From contig OY771913.1 in assembly GCA_963674975.1 (NCBI GenBank), positions 2,356,001 through 2,420,000 of the forward strand: a DNA stretch of 64,000 nt. Direction: 5' to 3'. The notes below the pieces were generated by a model. It was given only the letters and a program-made list of their open reading frames with translations. It made no database searches and was not told the DNA's origin. Positions 1 through 7,949 of the stretch are shown here, piece by piece. This DNA is from UBA4781 sp963674975. GTDB lineage: Bacteria; Chloroflexota; Anaerolineae; Anaerolineales; Anaerolineaceae. Every line of letters begins with the position of its first letter. Position 1 is the stretch's first letter. Both the position numbers and the translations under genes were made by a program.

Positions 1-2641
1 CGACAGCCGGGGGAGCTTTTTTCGCAAAATCTGAATCTAGAAGCTTTTCCAGACGATCGATCTGGCTGGAGATGCCCTGCAGTTCTTTTTCAAGCTGAGT
101 GCGCTTTTCTATAGATGATTTAGAAGTATCAACATGAAAGATAATTGTTGATCCTGAAGAAGGCAAGGTTATGGATGGATATTTTTTAGAATTCTCACTT
201 TGAGGAATTTGAGTAGTTTTATGAATATCCGAGATACCACATAATTCATCAATGAGAGGATTAAGAATATTTTTCTTTTTCTCTTTCATTGCATTTTTCA
301 TAACCCAAGTTATTTCAAATGCATTACGAAATGAGATTTTATTATCAAGCCGAAAAGTACGGATTGCTTTCACAACATCAATTACTTCAGTTTGAAATTC
401 CATTATTGCAGATTTTTCCCAACTTTCTTCAAGAGTACTCTTAGGCCAGGAGGCTACGATCAAGGCTTTTGCCCAATCGCCTTCTACGGTAATGCTGGTG
501 CCGCTTTCTTCCACTGCTGTCTTTAGATTTTGCCAGAGCTCTTCGGTAACGAAGGGGGTGAAGGGATGCAGTAAACGCAGGCATTTTTCCAATACCCTTA
601 CAAGAGTTTGCGCGGTGTAAAAAGCGCGATCTCTGCCTTCTTTAAGCTGCAGCTTGGCTATTTCAATATACCAGTCCGCGAATTCACTCCAGAAGAAATC
701 ATAGATCTGGCGTCCTGCTTCACCGTATTGGAAATTATCAAACAGGTAATTCACGCTGCGTACAACCGCGCGCATACGGGCGTGAATGAATTCATCCGCG
801 CTGGTCCACTGCGGTTGTGCGGTAGGTGAAGAAGGCAAATTCTCGAGCGCGCTGATCACGAAGCGACCGGCATTCCAGACCTTGTTGGCAAAGTTGCGGT
901 TTGCTTCTACCTTTTTAATGCTCAAGTTGGTATCTTTGCCGGGAGTGGAACCGACCAGCAGGGTAAAGCGCATGGCGTCCGTACCCAGGGTATCCATGAC
1001 GGTTAGCGGATCGATAACGTTGCCTTTGGTCTTGCTCATCTTCTGTCCCTTTTCATCACGCACCAGACCATGCAGGTAGACGATCTCAAAGGGTGGTTTT
1101 CCCGTGAATTCGATGCCGTCCATGATCATACGGGCTACCCAGAAGAATAGAATATCGTAGCCGGTTTCAAGGATTGTGGTGGGATAGAAATACTTATAAT
1201 CCGGCGTCTCTTCAGGCCAGCCCAGGGTTGAAAAAGGCCATAAGCCGGAAGAAAACCAGGTATCCAGTACATCTTCATCCTGATGAATGTTCGTAGAACC
1301 GCAGTGCGCACAGCGGTCGGGATCCTGCCGGGCAACGGTCACTTCATGACAGTCATCGCAATACCATACCGGAATGCGGTGACCCCACCACAGCTGGCGG
1401 CTGATGCACCAATCCTGGATGTTTTCCATCCAGTTGTAGTAAACCTTGGTGAAATGGTCAGGGATGATACGAATTTGTCCATCCTGCACAGCTTTTAGTG
1501 CCGCTTCAGCCAGTGGCTTGATCTTGACGAACCACTGTGTGCTGATGAGGGGTTCCACGATCTCCCCTCCACGCTGTGAACGCGGCACGCTCATACGGTA
1601 GGGTTCTTCTTTGATGACCAGGTTTGCCGCTTTCATGTCTGCCCATAATTTCTTGCGGCATGCAAAGCGGTCTAAGCCCTCATAGGATCCGCCGTTTTCA
1701 TTGATGGTGGCATTTTTATTCAGAATGTTGATCACTTCCAGATGGTGATTGATACCGATCTCATTATCATGCGGATCATGGGCAGGCGTGATTTTCAAAG
1801 CGCCGGTGCCGAATTCTCGGTCCACGTACTCATCTGCGATAACGGGAATAGCTCGATCCAGAATGGGAACCAGCACCTGCTTGCCTACATATTTCTTATA
1901 TCGTTCATCTTCCGGATGGACGGCTACTGCGGTATCGCCCAGAATGGTTTCAGGGCGGGTGGTTGCAACCGGGATAAAATCACCGGAGCCATCTGCCAGG
2001 CGGTACTTGAAATAATACAAAGTACCGTTTTCATCGGAGTATTCCACCTCAAGATCAGAAACAGCGGTGCGCAGGTTGGGCGACCAGTTGATCAGGCGGG
2101 GACCCCGATAGATCAATCCCTTTTCATAAAGACTTACAAAGGCTTCTCTCACTGCGATCGAAAGACCTTCATCCAACGTAAAACGTTCGCGAGTCCAGTC
2201 GCAGGAAGCACCCAGCCGTCGTATCTGCTGTTGAATGTGTCCGCCGTATTCCTCTTTCCACGCCCAGGCTAATTTAACGAATTCATCCCGTCCAACATCA
2301 TCGCGTGTTTTTCCTTCTTTTGCCAGCGCTTTTTCAACTTGAAGCTGGGTGGCAATACCGGCATGATCGGAGCCGGGGACCCATAGGGTAGGGATGCCCT
2401 TCATGCGTGCATGCCGGATCATCAGATCTTCCATGGAGATGAACATAGCATGTCCGAGGTGCAGCTTGCCTGTTACGTTCGGTGGGGGGATGGAAATGAC
2501 AAAAGGTTTTTTGGTTGGATCAAAGTCGGGTTTATTGGGGTCATTGGTGGGTTGAAAATACCCGGCATCCTCCCAGAACTTGTAGATCCTCTTTTCGGTA
2601 GCTTTAAAATCATACGCTTTTGCCAGTTCAAATTTTGTCAT
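1..2641 (-). CDS. valS: Valyl-tRNA synthetase (3' end outside window)
   Basis: Charges tRNA-Val with valine in the cytoplasm; a class I synthetase with an editing domain. About 880 codons are visible from the ATG at 2641 and no stop is reached, so the C-terminus lies beyond position 1. The HIGH motif appears as HLGH (residues 61-64), after the PPPNVTG segment typical of ValRS. The KMSKS loop is KMSKT (residues 534-538). The left edge enters the charged C-terminal coiled coil that contacts the tRNA, so little is missing. The start is preceded by GGAGG a few bases upstream. The gene lies downstream of a T-box leader and a consensus promoter, so expression should follow the charging state of tRNA-Val. 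The visible reading frame shows no frameshift. Confidence 0.97.
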   Translation of the reverse strand, partial: MTKFELAKAYDFKATEKRIYKFWEDAGYFQPTNDPNKPDFDPTKKPFVISIPPPNVTGKLHLGHAMFISMEDLMIRHARMKGIPTLWVPGSDHAGIATQLQVEKALAKEGKTRDDVGRDEFVKLAWAWKEEYGGHIQQQIRRLGASCDWTRERFTLDEGLSIAVREAFVSLYEKGLIYRGPRLINWSPNLRTAVSDLEVEYSDENGTLYYFKYRLADGSGDFIPVATTRPETILGDTAVAVHPEDERYKKYVGKQVLVPILDRAIPVIADEYVDREFGTGALKITPAHDPHDNEIGINHHLEVINILNKNATINENGGSYEGLDRFACRKKLWADMKAANLVIKEEPYRMSVPRSQRGGEIVEPLISTQWFVKIKPLAEAALKAVQDGQIRIIPDHFTKVYYNWMENIQDWCISRQLWWGHRIPVWYCDDCHEVTVARQDPDRCAHCGSTNIHQDEDVLDTWFSSGLWPFSTLGWPEETPDYKYFYPTTILETGYDILFFWVARMIMDGIEFTGKPPFEIVYLHGLVRDEKGQKMSKTKGNVIDPLTVMDTLGTDAMRFTLLVGSTPGKDTNLSIKKVEANRNFANKVWNAGRFVISALENLPSSPTAQPQWTSADEFIHARMRAVVRSVNYLFDNFQYGEAGRQIYDFFWSEFADWYIEIAKLQLKEGRDRAFYTAQTLVRVLEKCLRLLHPFTPFVTEELWQNLKTAVEESGTSITVEGDWAKALIVASWPKSTLEESWEKSAIMEFQTEVIDVVKAIRTFRLDNKISFRNAFEITWVMKNAMKEKKKNILNPLIDELCGISDIHKTTQIPQSENSKKYPSITLPSSGSTIIFHVDTSKSSIEKRTQLEKELQGISSQIDRLEKLLDSDFAKKAPPAV

Positions 2642-2653
2642 ACATGCCTCCAG

Positions 2654-2912
2654 AAATAAAAAATCCTTTCATCTCAGAGGACGAAAGGATATGCCTTGCG
2701 CGGTACCACCTCACTTCGCAAATATTGCGCTCTTTTACGGAACCATCATTCCGCTTCTGCTGTAACGGGCTTACCCGTGCTGTTCTACTCTCTATTTGAT
2801 TTCTTCAGCAAATCCCGTCAAGCGACTTCGATTCGTTCAATCCCGCGGAGGCTTTCAGCCGGAGCGCTCCTTCTCTACCGGAATGCCTGAATTTACTAAT
2901 CTTGACGACCTT
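2654..2912 (-). promoter_or_regulatory. T-box riboswitch leader of valS
   Basis: Read on the minus strand, the 270-base leader contains the T-box sequence AGGTGGTACCGCG (about 2699-2711), which pairs with the NCCA end of uncharged tRNA. It is followed by a rho-independent terminator: ATCCTTTC (2683-2690) pairs with GAAAGGAT (2663-2670), then a T run. Upstream are a Stem I-like segment around GGCTGAAAGCC and a Stem III-like ACGGG/CCCGT hairpin. In GAAGTCGCTTGA a GTC valine triplet (2824-2826) sits where the specifier codon would be expected; this assignment is inferred. Known role of the family: uncharged tRNA stabilises the antiterminator and allows readthrough into the synthetase gene. Confidence 0.9.
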
Positions 2913-2918
2913 TTCACG

Positions 2919-2947
2919 ATTATACAGGGTTCAAAATGGAATGTCAA
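2919..2947 (-). promoter_or_regulatory. valS promoter (perfect sigma-70-type consensus)
   Basis: On the minus strand, TTGACA (2942-2947), a 17-base spacer and TATAAT (2919-2924). The predicted start of transcription is near 2912, just ahead of the T-box structure. Confidence 0.85.
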
Positions 2948-2998
2948 TTGAAAAGAAGGAAGTGCAAAGAAGAATTTATACTGATAAGATTATTCCAT

Positions 2999-4387
2999 AT
3001 GAAAAAGTTGATACGAATTCTATTTCTGGCTGTCTTTTTATTAACTGCCTGTGCAACACAAAATGTGGCAATACAGGAAACTGCAACTGCGGTTGAAAAT
3101 ACCAGCACTGCTGTTCCAACCATTACGGCAGCGCCAACATCCACCCCTAAAGTTAGTTCAGAACAGCAGCTTACTTTCTGGCATCCATGGACGGGGACGA
3201 AGGCTGCCAGTATTGCCGCACTGATCGAAGAATACAATGCGAATAATGAGGATGGGATCATCGTGGATGTGGTTGCGGCAGGAGATGAAGATTTTCTTAT
3301 TTCAAAGGTAGATGCTGCCATTGATAGTGGAGAAATCCCTGATCTGGTGGCGGCACCGGCAGATTATCTAAGAACTTTATATACCGGGCAGGATATTCTC
3401 GCTGCTCTGGATGATTTTGTGAATGACCCTGAAAATGGGATTACAGAAGAAGAACAGAAAACGATCCCCACGGCATATTGGAGTGAAGATATCCTCAATG
3501 GGGAACGATACGGCATCCCTGCGGAGTATAAACTGCATTTTCTTTTCTACAATCAAACATGGGCGCAGGAATTGGGTTTCGAAAGCGCTCCTACCAGTTC
3601 GGAAGAGTTCCTGAACCAGGCTTGCACAGCTGCCAGATACAATGCAAATGATGCGGATGATGGAAATAACGGCACTGGCGGATGGATCTATAATACCGAT
3701 CCGGTGACCCTGTTGAGCTGGATGCAGGTGTTTGGAGGGGGGGAGATCCCTACCGATACAACGCGTGGATTCAGTTTTAATACTGCAGAAAATCAAAACG
3801 CGCTGGAATTTTTACGCACCATCTATCAGGCGGATTGTGCCTGGACAGGAAAAGAAGAGATCCCCTACCGTTATTTTTCAAAGCGCTATGCCCTTTTCTA
3901 CAGCGGCAGCACAGCGGATTGGGAACGGCAGATCACCATGGATGGGATCGAAGAAAATGAGGATGATTGGACGATCATCGCCTACCCCGGAAATGATGGA
4001 ACAACCATCGTAAATGGGGAAGCTCTTTCTTATGGCATCTTCCAAACGGATCCGGAAAAGGAACAGGCTGCCTGGAACTTCATGCACTGGTTGCTCTCCG
4101 AAGAAGCGCAGCAAAGCTTGAGCGAAGAAACCTACAGCCTGCCGATCAGTTTATCGGTAGTGCAGAATATGGGTGATTTCCTCGCTGAAAATGCCAGGTG
4201 GCAGCGTATACTGACCTATTTACCGCTCTCCAAGCCAACCCCCGTAAGCAGCAGCTGGAAATTGATCAAAAATTTACTGCAAGATATGGGCTGGCAGCTG
4301 ACCCTGTATACGATGAAAGCAGCGGATATCCCCACCATTCTTGAAGATCTGGAAAATATGGCAAACGAAGGTATCAATGATAATTAA
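2999..4387 (+). CDS. Extracellular solute-binding lipoprotein (family 1, sugar-type)
   Basis: Predicted substrate-binding subunit of a carbohydrate-type ABC importer, anchored outside the membrane. The start is taken at MKKLIRIL because this gives a clean lipoprotein signal: basic N-terminus, hydrophobic core and lipobox LLTAC with Cys18. A Thr/Pro-rich linker (about residues 20-55) precedes the FWHPW segment that opens the mature family 1 fold. 462 residues is normal for the family. No Shine-Dalgarno sequence is visible before this ATG; an in-frame ATG at 2936 would destroy the signal peptide. No permease or ATPase gene lies nearby, so the partner transporter must be elsewhere. The 3' end overlaps rnhA by 11 bases. 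The ligand is unknown; sugar is an inference from the family. Confidence 0.85.
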   Translation: MKKLIRILFLAVFLLTACATQNVAIQETATAVENTSTAVPTITAAPTSTPKVSSEQQLTFWHPWTGTKAASIAALIEEYNANNEDGIIVDVVAAGDEDFLISKVDAAIDSGEIPDLVAAPADYLRTLYTGQDILAALDDFVNDPENGITEEEQKTIPTAYWSEDILNGERYGIPAEYKLHFLFYNQTWAQELGFESAPTSSEEFLNQACTAARYNANDADDGNNGTGGWIYNTDPVTLLSWMQVFGGGEIPTDTTRGFSFNTAENQNALEFLRTIYQADCAWTGKEEIPYRYFSKRYALFYSGSTADWERQITMDGIEENEDDWTIIAYPGNDGTTIVNGEALSYGIFQTDPEKEQAAWNFMHWLLSEEAQQSLSEETYSLPISLSVVQNMGDFLAENARWQRILTYLPLSKPTPVSSSWKLIKNLLQDMGWQLTLYTMKAADIPTILEDLENMANEGINDN

Positions 4388-4823
4388 AGAAAACAACGAA
4401 GTGCTTATCTATACGGATGGCGCCTGCGATCCCAATCCCGGAAAAGGCGGCTGGGGAGCGATCATTCTGGAAGATGGAAAAGAAAAGATACTGAAAGGAT
4501 CAGAAGCAGAAACAACCAACAACCGCATGGAACTGACCGCAGCCCTGAGGGCGATTCAAGCGATCAAAGAAAAGAAGAAGATCACCATTTATACCGATTC
4601 AAGGTATTTGCAGCAGGGCATTGAAGAATGGATGCCCAACTGGATAGCGAGAAACTGGAAGCGCAAGGGCGGCATTCTGGCGAATAAAGACCTCTGGCAG
4701 GATTTGTCGGCGGAGATCGCGCACCGCACCATCAAATGGAAATGGGTACGCGGGCATGCCGGGCACCGCTACAATGAGCGTGTGGATAGAATTGCACGGG
4801 AAGCAGGCAGATACGGAAAATAA
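4377..4823 (+). CDS. rnhA: Ribonuclease HI
   Basis: Cleaves the RNA strand of RNA-DNA hybrids (R-loops, primer remnants) using two Mg2+ ions. Of 148 residues, the catalytic acids are in YTDGACDPNPG (Asp), NNRMELTA (Glu), YTDSRY (Asp) and ERVDRIA (Asp), and the WVRGHAGH loop supplies the conserved His. The start is placed at MIIKENNEV, 11 bases inside the preceding lipoprotein gene, which suggests translational coupling; an upstream in-frame ATG at 4341 would add a tail atypical of RNase HI. A terminator follows immediately. Confidence 0.95.
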   Translation: MIIKENNEVLIYTDGACDPNPGKGGWGAIILEDGKEKILKGSEAETTNNRMELTAALRAIQAIKEKKKITIYTDSRYLQQGIEEWMPNWIARNWKRKGGILANKDLWQDLSAEIAHRTIKWKWVRGHAGHRYNERVDRIAREAGRYGK

Positions 4824-4851
4824 AAAGTGCCGATGAAGATCAGCACTTTTT
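4822..4851. terminator. Bidirectional rho-independent terminator (rnhA / tRNA-Cys)
   Basis: AAAAAGTGC (4822-4830) pairs perfectly with GCACTTTTT (4843-4851). The A and T runs flank both sides, so it can end rnhA on the plus strand and tRNA-Cys on the minus strand. Confidence 0.85.
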
Positions 4852-4854
4852 CAA

Positions 4855-4926
4855 AGGCGACGACGGGATTTGAACCCGTGATGAGGGTTTTGCAGACCCT
4901 TGCCTTGCCAGCTTGGCCACGTCGCC
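4855..4926 (-). tRNA. tRNA-Cys (GCA)
   Basis: On the minus strand a 72-base cloverleaf: acceptor GGCGACG pairs with CGTCGCC, the anticodon loop is CTGCAAA with anticodon GCA, and the T arm contains GGTTCAAATCC. Discriminator base 73 is U, as is usual for tRNA-Cys. The 3' CCA is not encoded. Confidence 0.95.
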
Positions 4927-4941
4927 ATATTGAGGTAATCA

Positions 4942-4971
4942 ATTATAAAGGGACGGGGGTCGCTTTGTCAA
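4942..4971 (-). promoter_or_regulatory. tRNA-Cys promoter
   Basis: Minus strand TTGACA (4966-4971), 18-base spacer, TATAAT (4942-4947). The predicted transcript starts about 10 bases before the mature tRNA. Confidence 0.85.
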
Positions 4972-4993
4972 CGAACCCATAGAAAGATATATC

Positions 4994-5025
4994 TGAAAAA
5001 TAAAACGCAGAGGGTTGGCTCTGCG
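4994..5025 (-). terminator. Rho-independent terminator of tRNA-Gly
   Basis: On the minus strand CGCAGAG (5019-5025) pairs with CTCTGCG (5006-5012), followed by a T-rich tract. It lies directly downstream of tRNA-Gly. Confidence 0.8.
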
Positions 5026-5031
5026 CTTTAG

Positions 5032-5105
5032 AGCGGGCAACGGGAGTCGGACCCGTAAACCTCTTCCTTGGCAAGGAAGCGTTCTACCAATTGAACTATG
5101 CCCGC
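5032..5105 (-). tRNA. tRNA-Gly (GCC)
   Basis: On the minus strand the acceptor GCGGGCA pairs with TGCCCGC, the anticodon loop is TTGCCAA with anticodon GCC, and the T loop holds GGTCCGACTCC. The discriminator is U, usual for bacterial tRNA-Gly. The CCA end is not encoded. Confidence 0.95.
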
Positions 5106-5117
5106 ATAGGTAGAACG

Positions 5118-5146
5118 ATTATATTCGGCTTTAAAAAAGTTGTCAA
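5118..5146 (-). promoter_or_regulatory. tRNA-Gly promoter
   Basis: Minus strand TTGACA (5141-5146), exactly 17 bases, TATAAT (5118-5123): full consensus. Start expected near 5111, a few bases upstream of the mature tRNA. Confidence 0.88.
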
Positions 5147-5289
5147 CACTTACAGGTAAATTTGGGGCAGGTCCTCTTTAGTTTTTCCTCCAGCACTCTT
5201 ATAATTACCATATTGGAAAAGTTTGGGGAGTATAAAAACTTACTTGGGCTATTAAACTCAAATCGAGAGAATAAAAGGAGCAAAACATT

Positions 5290-6039
5290 ATGAAGCACCT
5301 GCGATATCTTATAAGCATTGGCATCATGGCAGTTTTAATAACAAGCTGCCAAACACAACCACCGACCGAAAATTCTGCTCTTGAAAGTCCAACTGCTGCT
5401 GTGATTCCTGCTGAAGATGAAAAATCTCCAACAAATGAACCCAAACAGGAGCAAATCTCATTCTTAATTTCGCCTGAAAACTGCGGCTTATCCAATGGTC
5501 CATTGCCTACTTTATCCAATCCTGAACTAACTTCGATACGTTCGGTGGAGAATTCTCTGGGGGGTGGAGTAGTGCAGAGCAAGGAATTCACGATGGAATT
5601 GCTTCTATATTGTGATCCTGCTTTCAACTCGGATGCTGATCAACCTTATTTCAGCGATATCGATGGTTTGGCAGTTTACCATAACTGGAAATATGACGCA
5701 TCCTATGATAGCGGGCTTATCAATGTATTTTTTGGAATCGATCCTGATATTCAATTGCAAAGCGGGGAAGGACCTACGACCCACCAGGGACATGTATCAC
5801 AGGGGCAGAGCACAGGCATCGTTTTCCCTGCGGATGCTTCCTATGATTTTTCTACTCCAACGCCTTTGCGCTTCATTTACATCATACGAACCCAATCCGG
5901 TCAATTATCCGGTGCAGTACTTCAATTCGATTTACAGAAAACCTCGGATGGTCTTCAACCAACGAATATTTTTGTACAATCCATATCAGATTCCGAATTT
6001 ACAAACTATGAAGAAATTCTACCAACAGTCAATCCATAG
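5290..6039 (+). CDS. Lipoprotein of unknown function
   Basis: 249 residues with a lipoprotein signal peptide ending in the lipobox LITSC (Cys20), so predicted to be exported and lipid-anchored. A low-complexity Thr/Pro/Glu linker (about residues 21-55) is followed by a domain of roughly 190 residues rich in beta-prone segments, with two Cys (in ENCGL and LLYCDP) that could form a disulfide. I recognise no family. The start has a clear ribosome site (AAAGGAG, 9 bases before the ATG). The gene stands alone between the tRNA genes and a convergent transglycosylase; a TATAAT at 5200-5205 is a possible -10 element. Confidence 0.75.
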   Translation: MKHLRYLISIGIMAVLITSCQTQPPTENSALESPTAAVIPAEDEKSPTNEPKQEQISFLISPENCGLSNGPLPTLSNPELTSIRSVENSLGGGVVQSKEFTMELLLYCDPAFNSDADQPYFSDIDGLAVYHNWKYDASYDSGLINVFFGIDPDIQLQSGEGPTTHQGHVSQGQSTGIVFPADASYDFSTPTPLRFIYIIRTQSGQLSGAVLQFDLQKTSDGLQPTNIFVQSISDSEFTNYEEILPTVNP

Positions 6040-6142
6040 AGAGTATTGTAAGTTTTCCTTTTTCAATGAATACTCCGGGAACGATGATCTTTTACACCCC
6101 TTTTTATATGTATGAAGAGTTAGAGATTGGGAATGAGATTTA

Positions 6143-6703
6143 TCATTGGTATGTTGTGTAAATACTCAATACTGCATCTGCGTAACGGTAACCCACATCA
6201 ATGGGACCGTAATGATAGAGCGCTTCCTGCTGACTGCCATATTTTTCAATCAATCCTGCCAGCATGCGCGAACCATAATTGATATTGAAAGCCGGGTCGA
6301 ATAATTCCTGCATGGAAGGGCGGCTGCGGAAACAGGGTAGATCATCACAGAGGAAGCTTTCCGCGATGCCGTCGGAGGGCATTACCTGCATCAAACCCAC
6401 AGCACCGCTGACCGAATAAGCCTCCGCGTTTCCGCCGCTTTCCTGCAAGATGACAGCAGCGATGAAATTCGGGTCAAGCTGGTAGCGCTCCGCGCTTTCT
6501 GCGATCAATCCTTCCCACTGTAGAACGCTTTCGGGATAGGTTCGGGAGAGTACTGCTGTAGGAGAGGTATTTGCTTCCTGTACAGGCGCACCAGAACTGC
6601 TGGATGCCAGGGTAACGCGCGGAGTGCTGACCAGGCAGACCAATCCGATCACCGCGCCGCAAATCACTAGAATACCGGGAAAGAAATATTTACTTGGGTT
6701 CAT
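6143..6703 (-). CDS. Lytic transglycosylase, SLT domain, membrane anchored
   Basis: Cleaves the MurNAc-GlcNAc bond of peptidoglycan with 1,6-anhydro product formation. 186 residues: one N-terminal membrane segment (about 7-27), a Ser/Thr/Ala linker, then a short SLT (lysozyme-like) domain. The catalytic Glu is E88 in AVILQESGG; the family motifs GLMQVMP, NINYG and the late YHYG follow. The start at MNPSKYFF is chosen because a consensus promoter places transcription on this ATG; an upstream in-frame ATG (6721) would lie inside the -10/-35 region. Exported cell-wall enzyme; the partner process (septation, secretion, growth) is unknown. Confidence 0.88.
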   Translation of the reverse strand: MNPSKYFFPGILVICGAVIGLVCLVSTPRVTLASSSSGAPVQEANTSPTAVLSRTYPESVLQWEGLIAESAERYQLDPNFIAAVILQESGGNAEAYSVSGAVGLMQVMPSDGIAESFLCDDLPCFRSRPSMQELFDPAFNINYGSRMLAGLIEKYGSQQEALYHYGPIDVGYRYADAVLSIYTTYQ

Positions 6704-6709
6704 ATCCCC

Positions 6710-6738
6710 ATAATAGAACAAATGTACTATATTGTCAA
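6710..6738 (-). promoter_or_regulatory. Promoter giving a predicted leaderless transglycosylase mRNA
   Basis: Minus strand TTGACA (6733-6738), 17-base spacer, TATTAT (6710-6715). Only six bases separate the -10 element from the ATG at 6703, so the mRNA should begin at or next to its start codon, without a ribosome-binding site. Confidence 0.75.
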
Positions 6739-6746
6739 GAGGATGA

Positions 6747-6777
6747 TAATAAAAAACGGAGCGTTGCGCTCCGTTTT
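6747..6777 (-). terminator. Rho-independent terminator of gmd
   Basis: AAAACGGAGCG pairs with CGCTCCGTTTT around a three-base loop (6753-6777), followed on the minus strand by a T run. It sits three bases after the gmd stop and just upstream of the next gene's promoter. Confidence 0.9.
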
Positions 6778-6779
6778 GG

Positions 6780-7844
6780 TTATTCCATGCTGATCACTTG
6801 CGATTCCCAGCGGTGCCAGCCGCCGAAATTGCTCTGCAAGATACTGCGCCCTTCGCCGGGGCAGGGAAGCCCCTGCAGTTCGAGGTCGGCATCCACCATG
6901 ATGCGCACCAATTCGTGGAACTTGACCTTGGGTTTCCAGCCGAATTTCTTTTCTGCCTTGGAAGGATCGGAAAGCAGGTAATCTACTTCGGTGGGACGGA
7001 AGTAGCGTGGATCGATCTCCACGTAGTCTTCGTAATTCATTCCGGCATAAGTAAAAGCTTCCTGTAAAAATTCTCTCACGGTGTGTGATTCACCGGTGCC
7101 GATGACGAAATCATCTGCCTTGTCTTGCTGCAGCATCGTCAACATGGCTTCTACATATTCCGGGGCATAACCCCAGTCGCGTTTGGCGTCCAGGTTGCCG
7201 AGATAAAGCTTCTTCTGTTTTCCAGCTTTGATGGCGGCTAAAGCACGCGTGATCTTGCGGGTTACAAAGGTTTCACCGCGGCGCGGACTTTCATGGTTGA
7301 ACAGGATCCCATTGCAGGAATAGATGCCGTACGCATCACGGTAGTTGCGTGTGATCCAGTAGGCATATACCTTTGCGGCTGCGTAAGGGCTTTGCGGTTC
7401 AAACAGGGTATCTTCATTCTGTGGTGGTTTGGCAGCGCCGAACATCTCGCTGGATGAAGCCTGATAGAACTTAGCTTGTACTTCTGCTTTTCGCACCGCT
7501 TCCAGAATGCGCGTGGTGCCCAAACCGGTCACGTCACCGGTATATTCCGGCATATCAAAACTTACCCGTACATGCGATTGAGCAGCCAGGTGGTAGATCT
7601 CATCCGGTCGGATGTTATAAACCATATGCTGCAGCGTTTCACCTACAGCAATATCGCCATAATGCAGATAGAGATGGATCTTATCGCCATTATGGGGATC
7701 GTGATAGATATGGTCAATACGGCGGGTATTAAAAGTACTCGCCCTGCGGATGATCCCGTGCACTTCATATCCTTTAGAGAGCAGAAGTTCTGCCAGATAG
7801 GAGCCATCCTGACCGGTAATTCCTGTGATTAATGCTTTTTTCAA
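6780..7844 (-). CDS. gmd: GDP-mannose 4,6-dehydratase
   Basis: Converts GDP-D-mannose to GDP-4-dehydro-6-deoxy-D-mannose, the first step to GDP-fucose, GDP-rhamnose or related surface sugars; uses NADP. 354 residues, normal for the extended SDR family. The Rossmann motif GITGQDGSYL is at residues 8-17, and the catalytic Thr/Ser-Tyr-Lys set is in ASSSEMFG and SPYAAAKVYA. The start codon is TTG, supported by GGAGG six bases upstream and alignment of MKKALITGITG with the family. No downstream sugar-nucleotide gene (fcl, rmd) is adjacent, so the final sugar cannot be told. Transcribed from its own promoter and ended by a strong terminator. Confidence 0.95.
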   Translation of the reverse strand: MKKALITGITGQDGSYLAELLLSKGYEVHGIIRRASTFNTRRIDHIYHDPHNGDKIHLYLHYGDIAVGETLQHMVYNIRPDEIYHLAAQSHVRVSFDMPEYTGDVTGLGTTRILEAVRKAEVQAKFYQASSSEMFGAAKPPQNEDTLFEPQSPYAAAKVYAYWITRNYRDAYGIYSCNGILFNHESPRRGETFVTRKITRALAAIKAGKQKKLYLGNLDAKRDWGYAPEYVEAMLTMLQQDKADDFVIGTGESHTVREFLQEAFTYAGMNYEDYVEIDPRYFRPTEVDYLLSDPSKAEKKFGWKPKVKFHELVRIMVDADLELQGLPCPGEGRSILQSNFGGWHRWESQVISME

Positions 7845-7876
7845 GCGCTTCCTCCAAAAATTGGATTAATGCCCAA

Positions 7877-7906
7877 AGTATAGCCCAGCCACTCGAAGAT
7901 TGTCAA
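7877..7906 (-). promoter_or_regulatory. gmd promoter
   Basis: Minus strand TTGACA (7901-7906), 18-base spacer, TATACT (7877-7882), about 30 bases before the TTG start of gmd. It separates gmd from the upstream clpC gene. Confidence 0.8.
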
Positions 7907-7949
7907 TCGAATTAACAGCCTGTAAAATGCTGTATTTTCTCCAATTGAG

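Noticed and set aside
1742..2272. Plus-strand open frame of 176 codons inside valS
   Set aside because: It is antisense to conserved ValRS sequence, with no domain or start signal.
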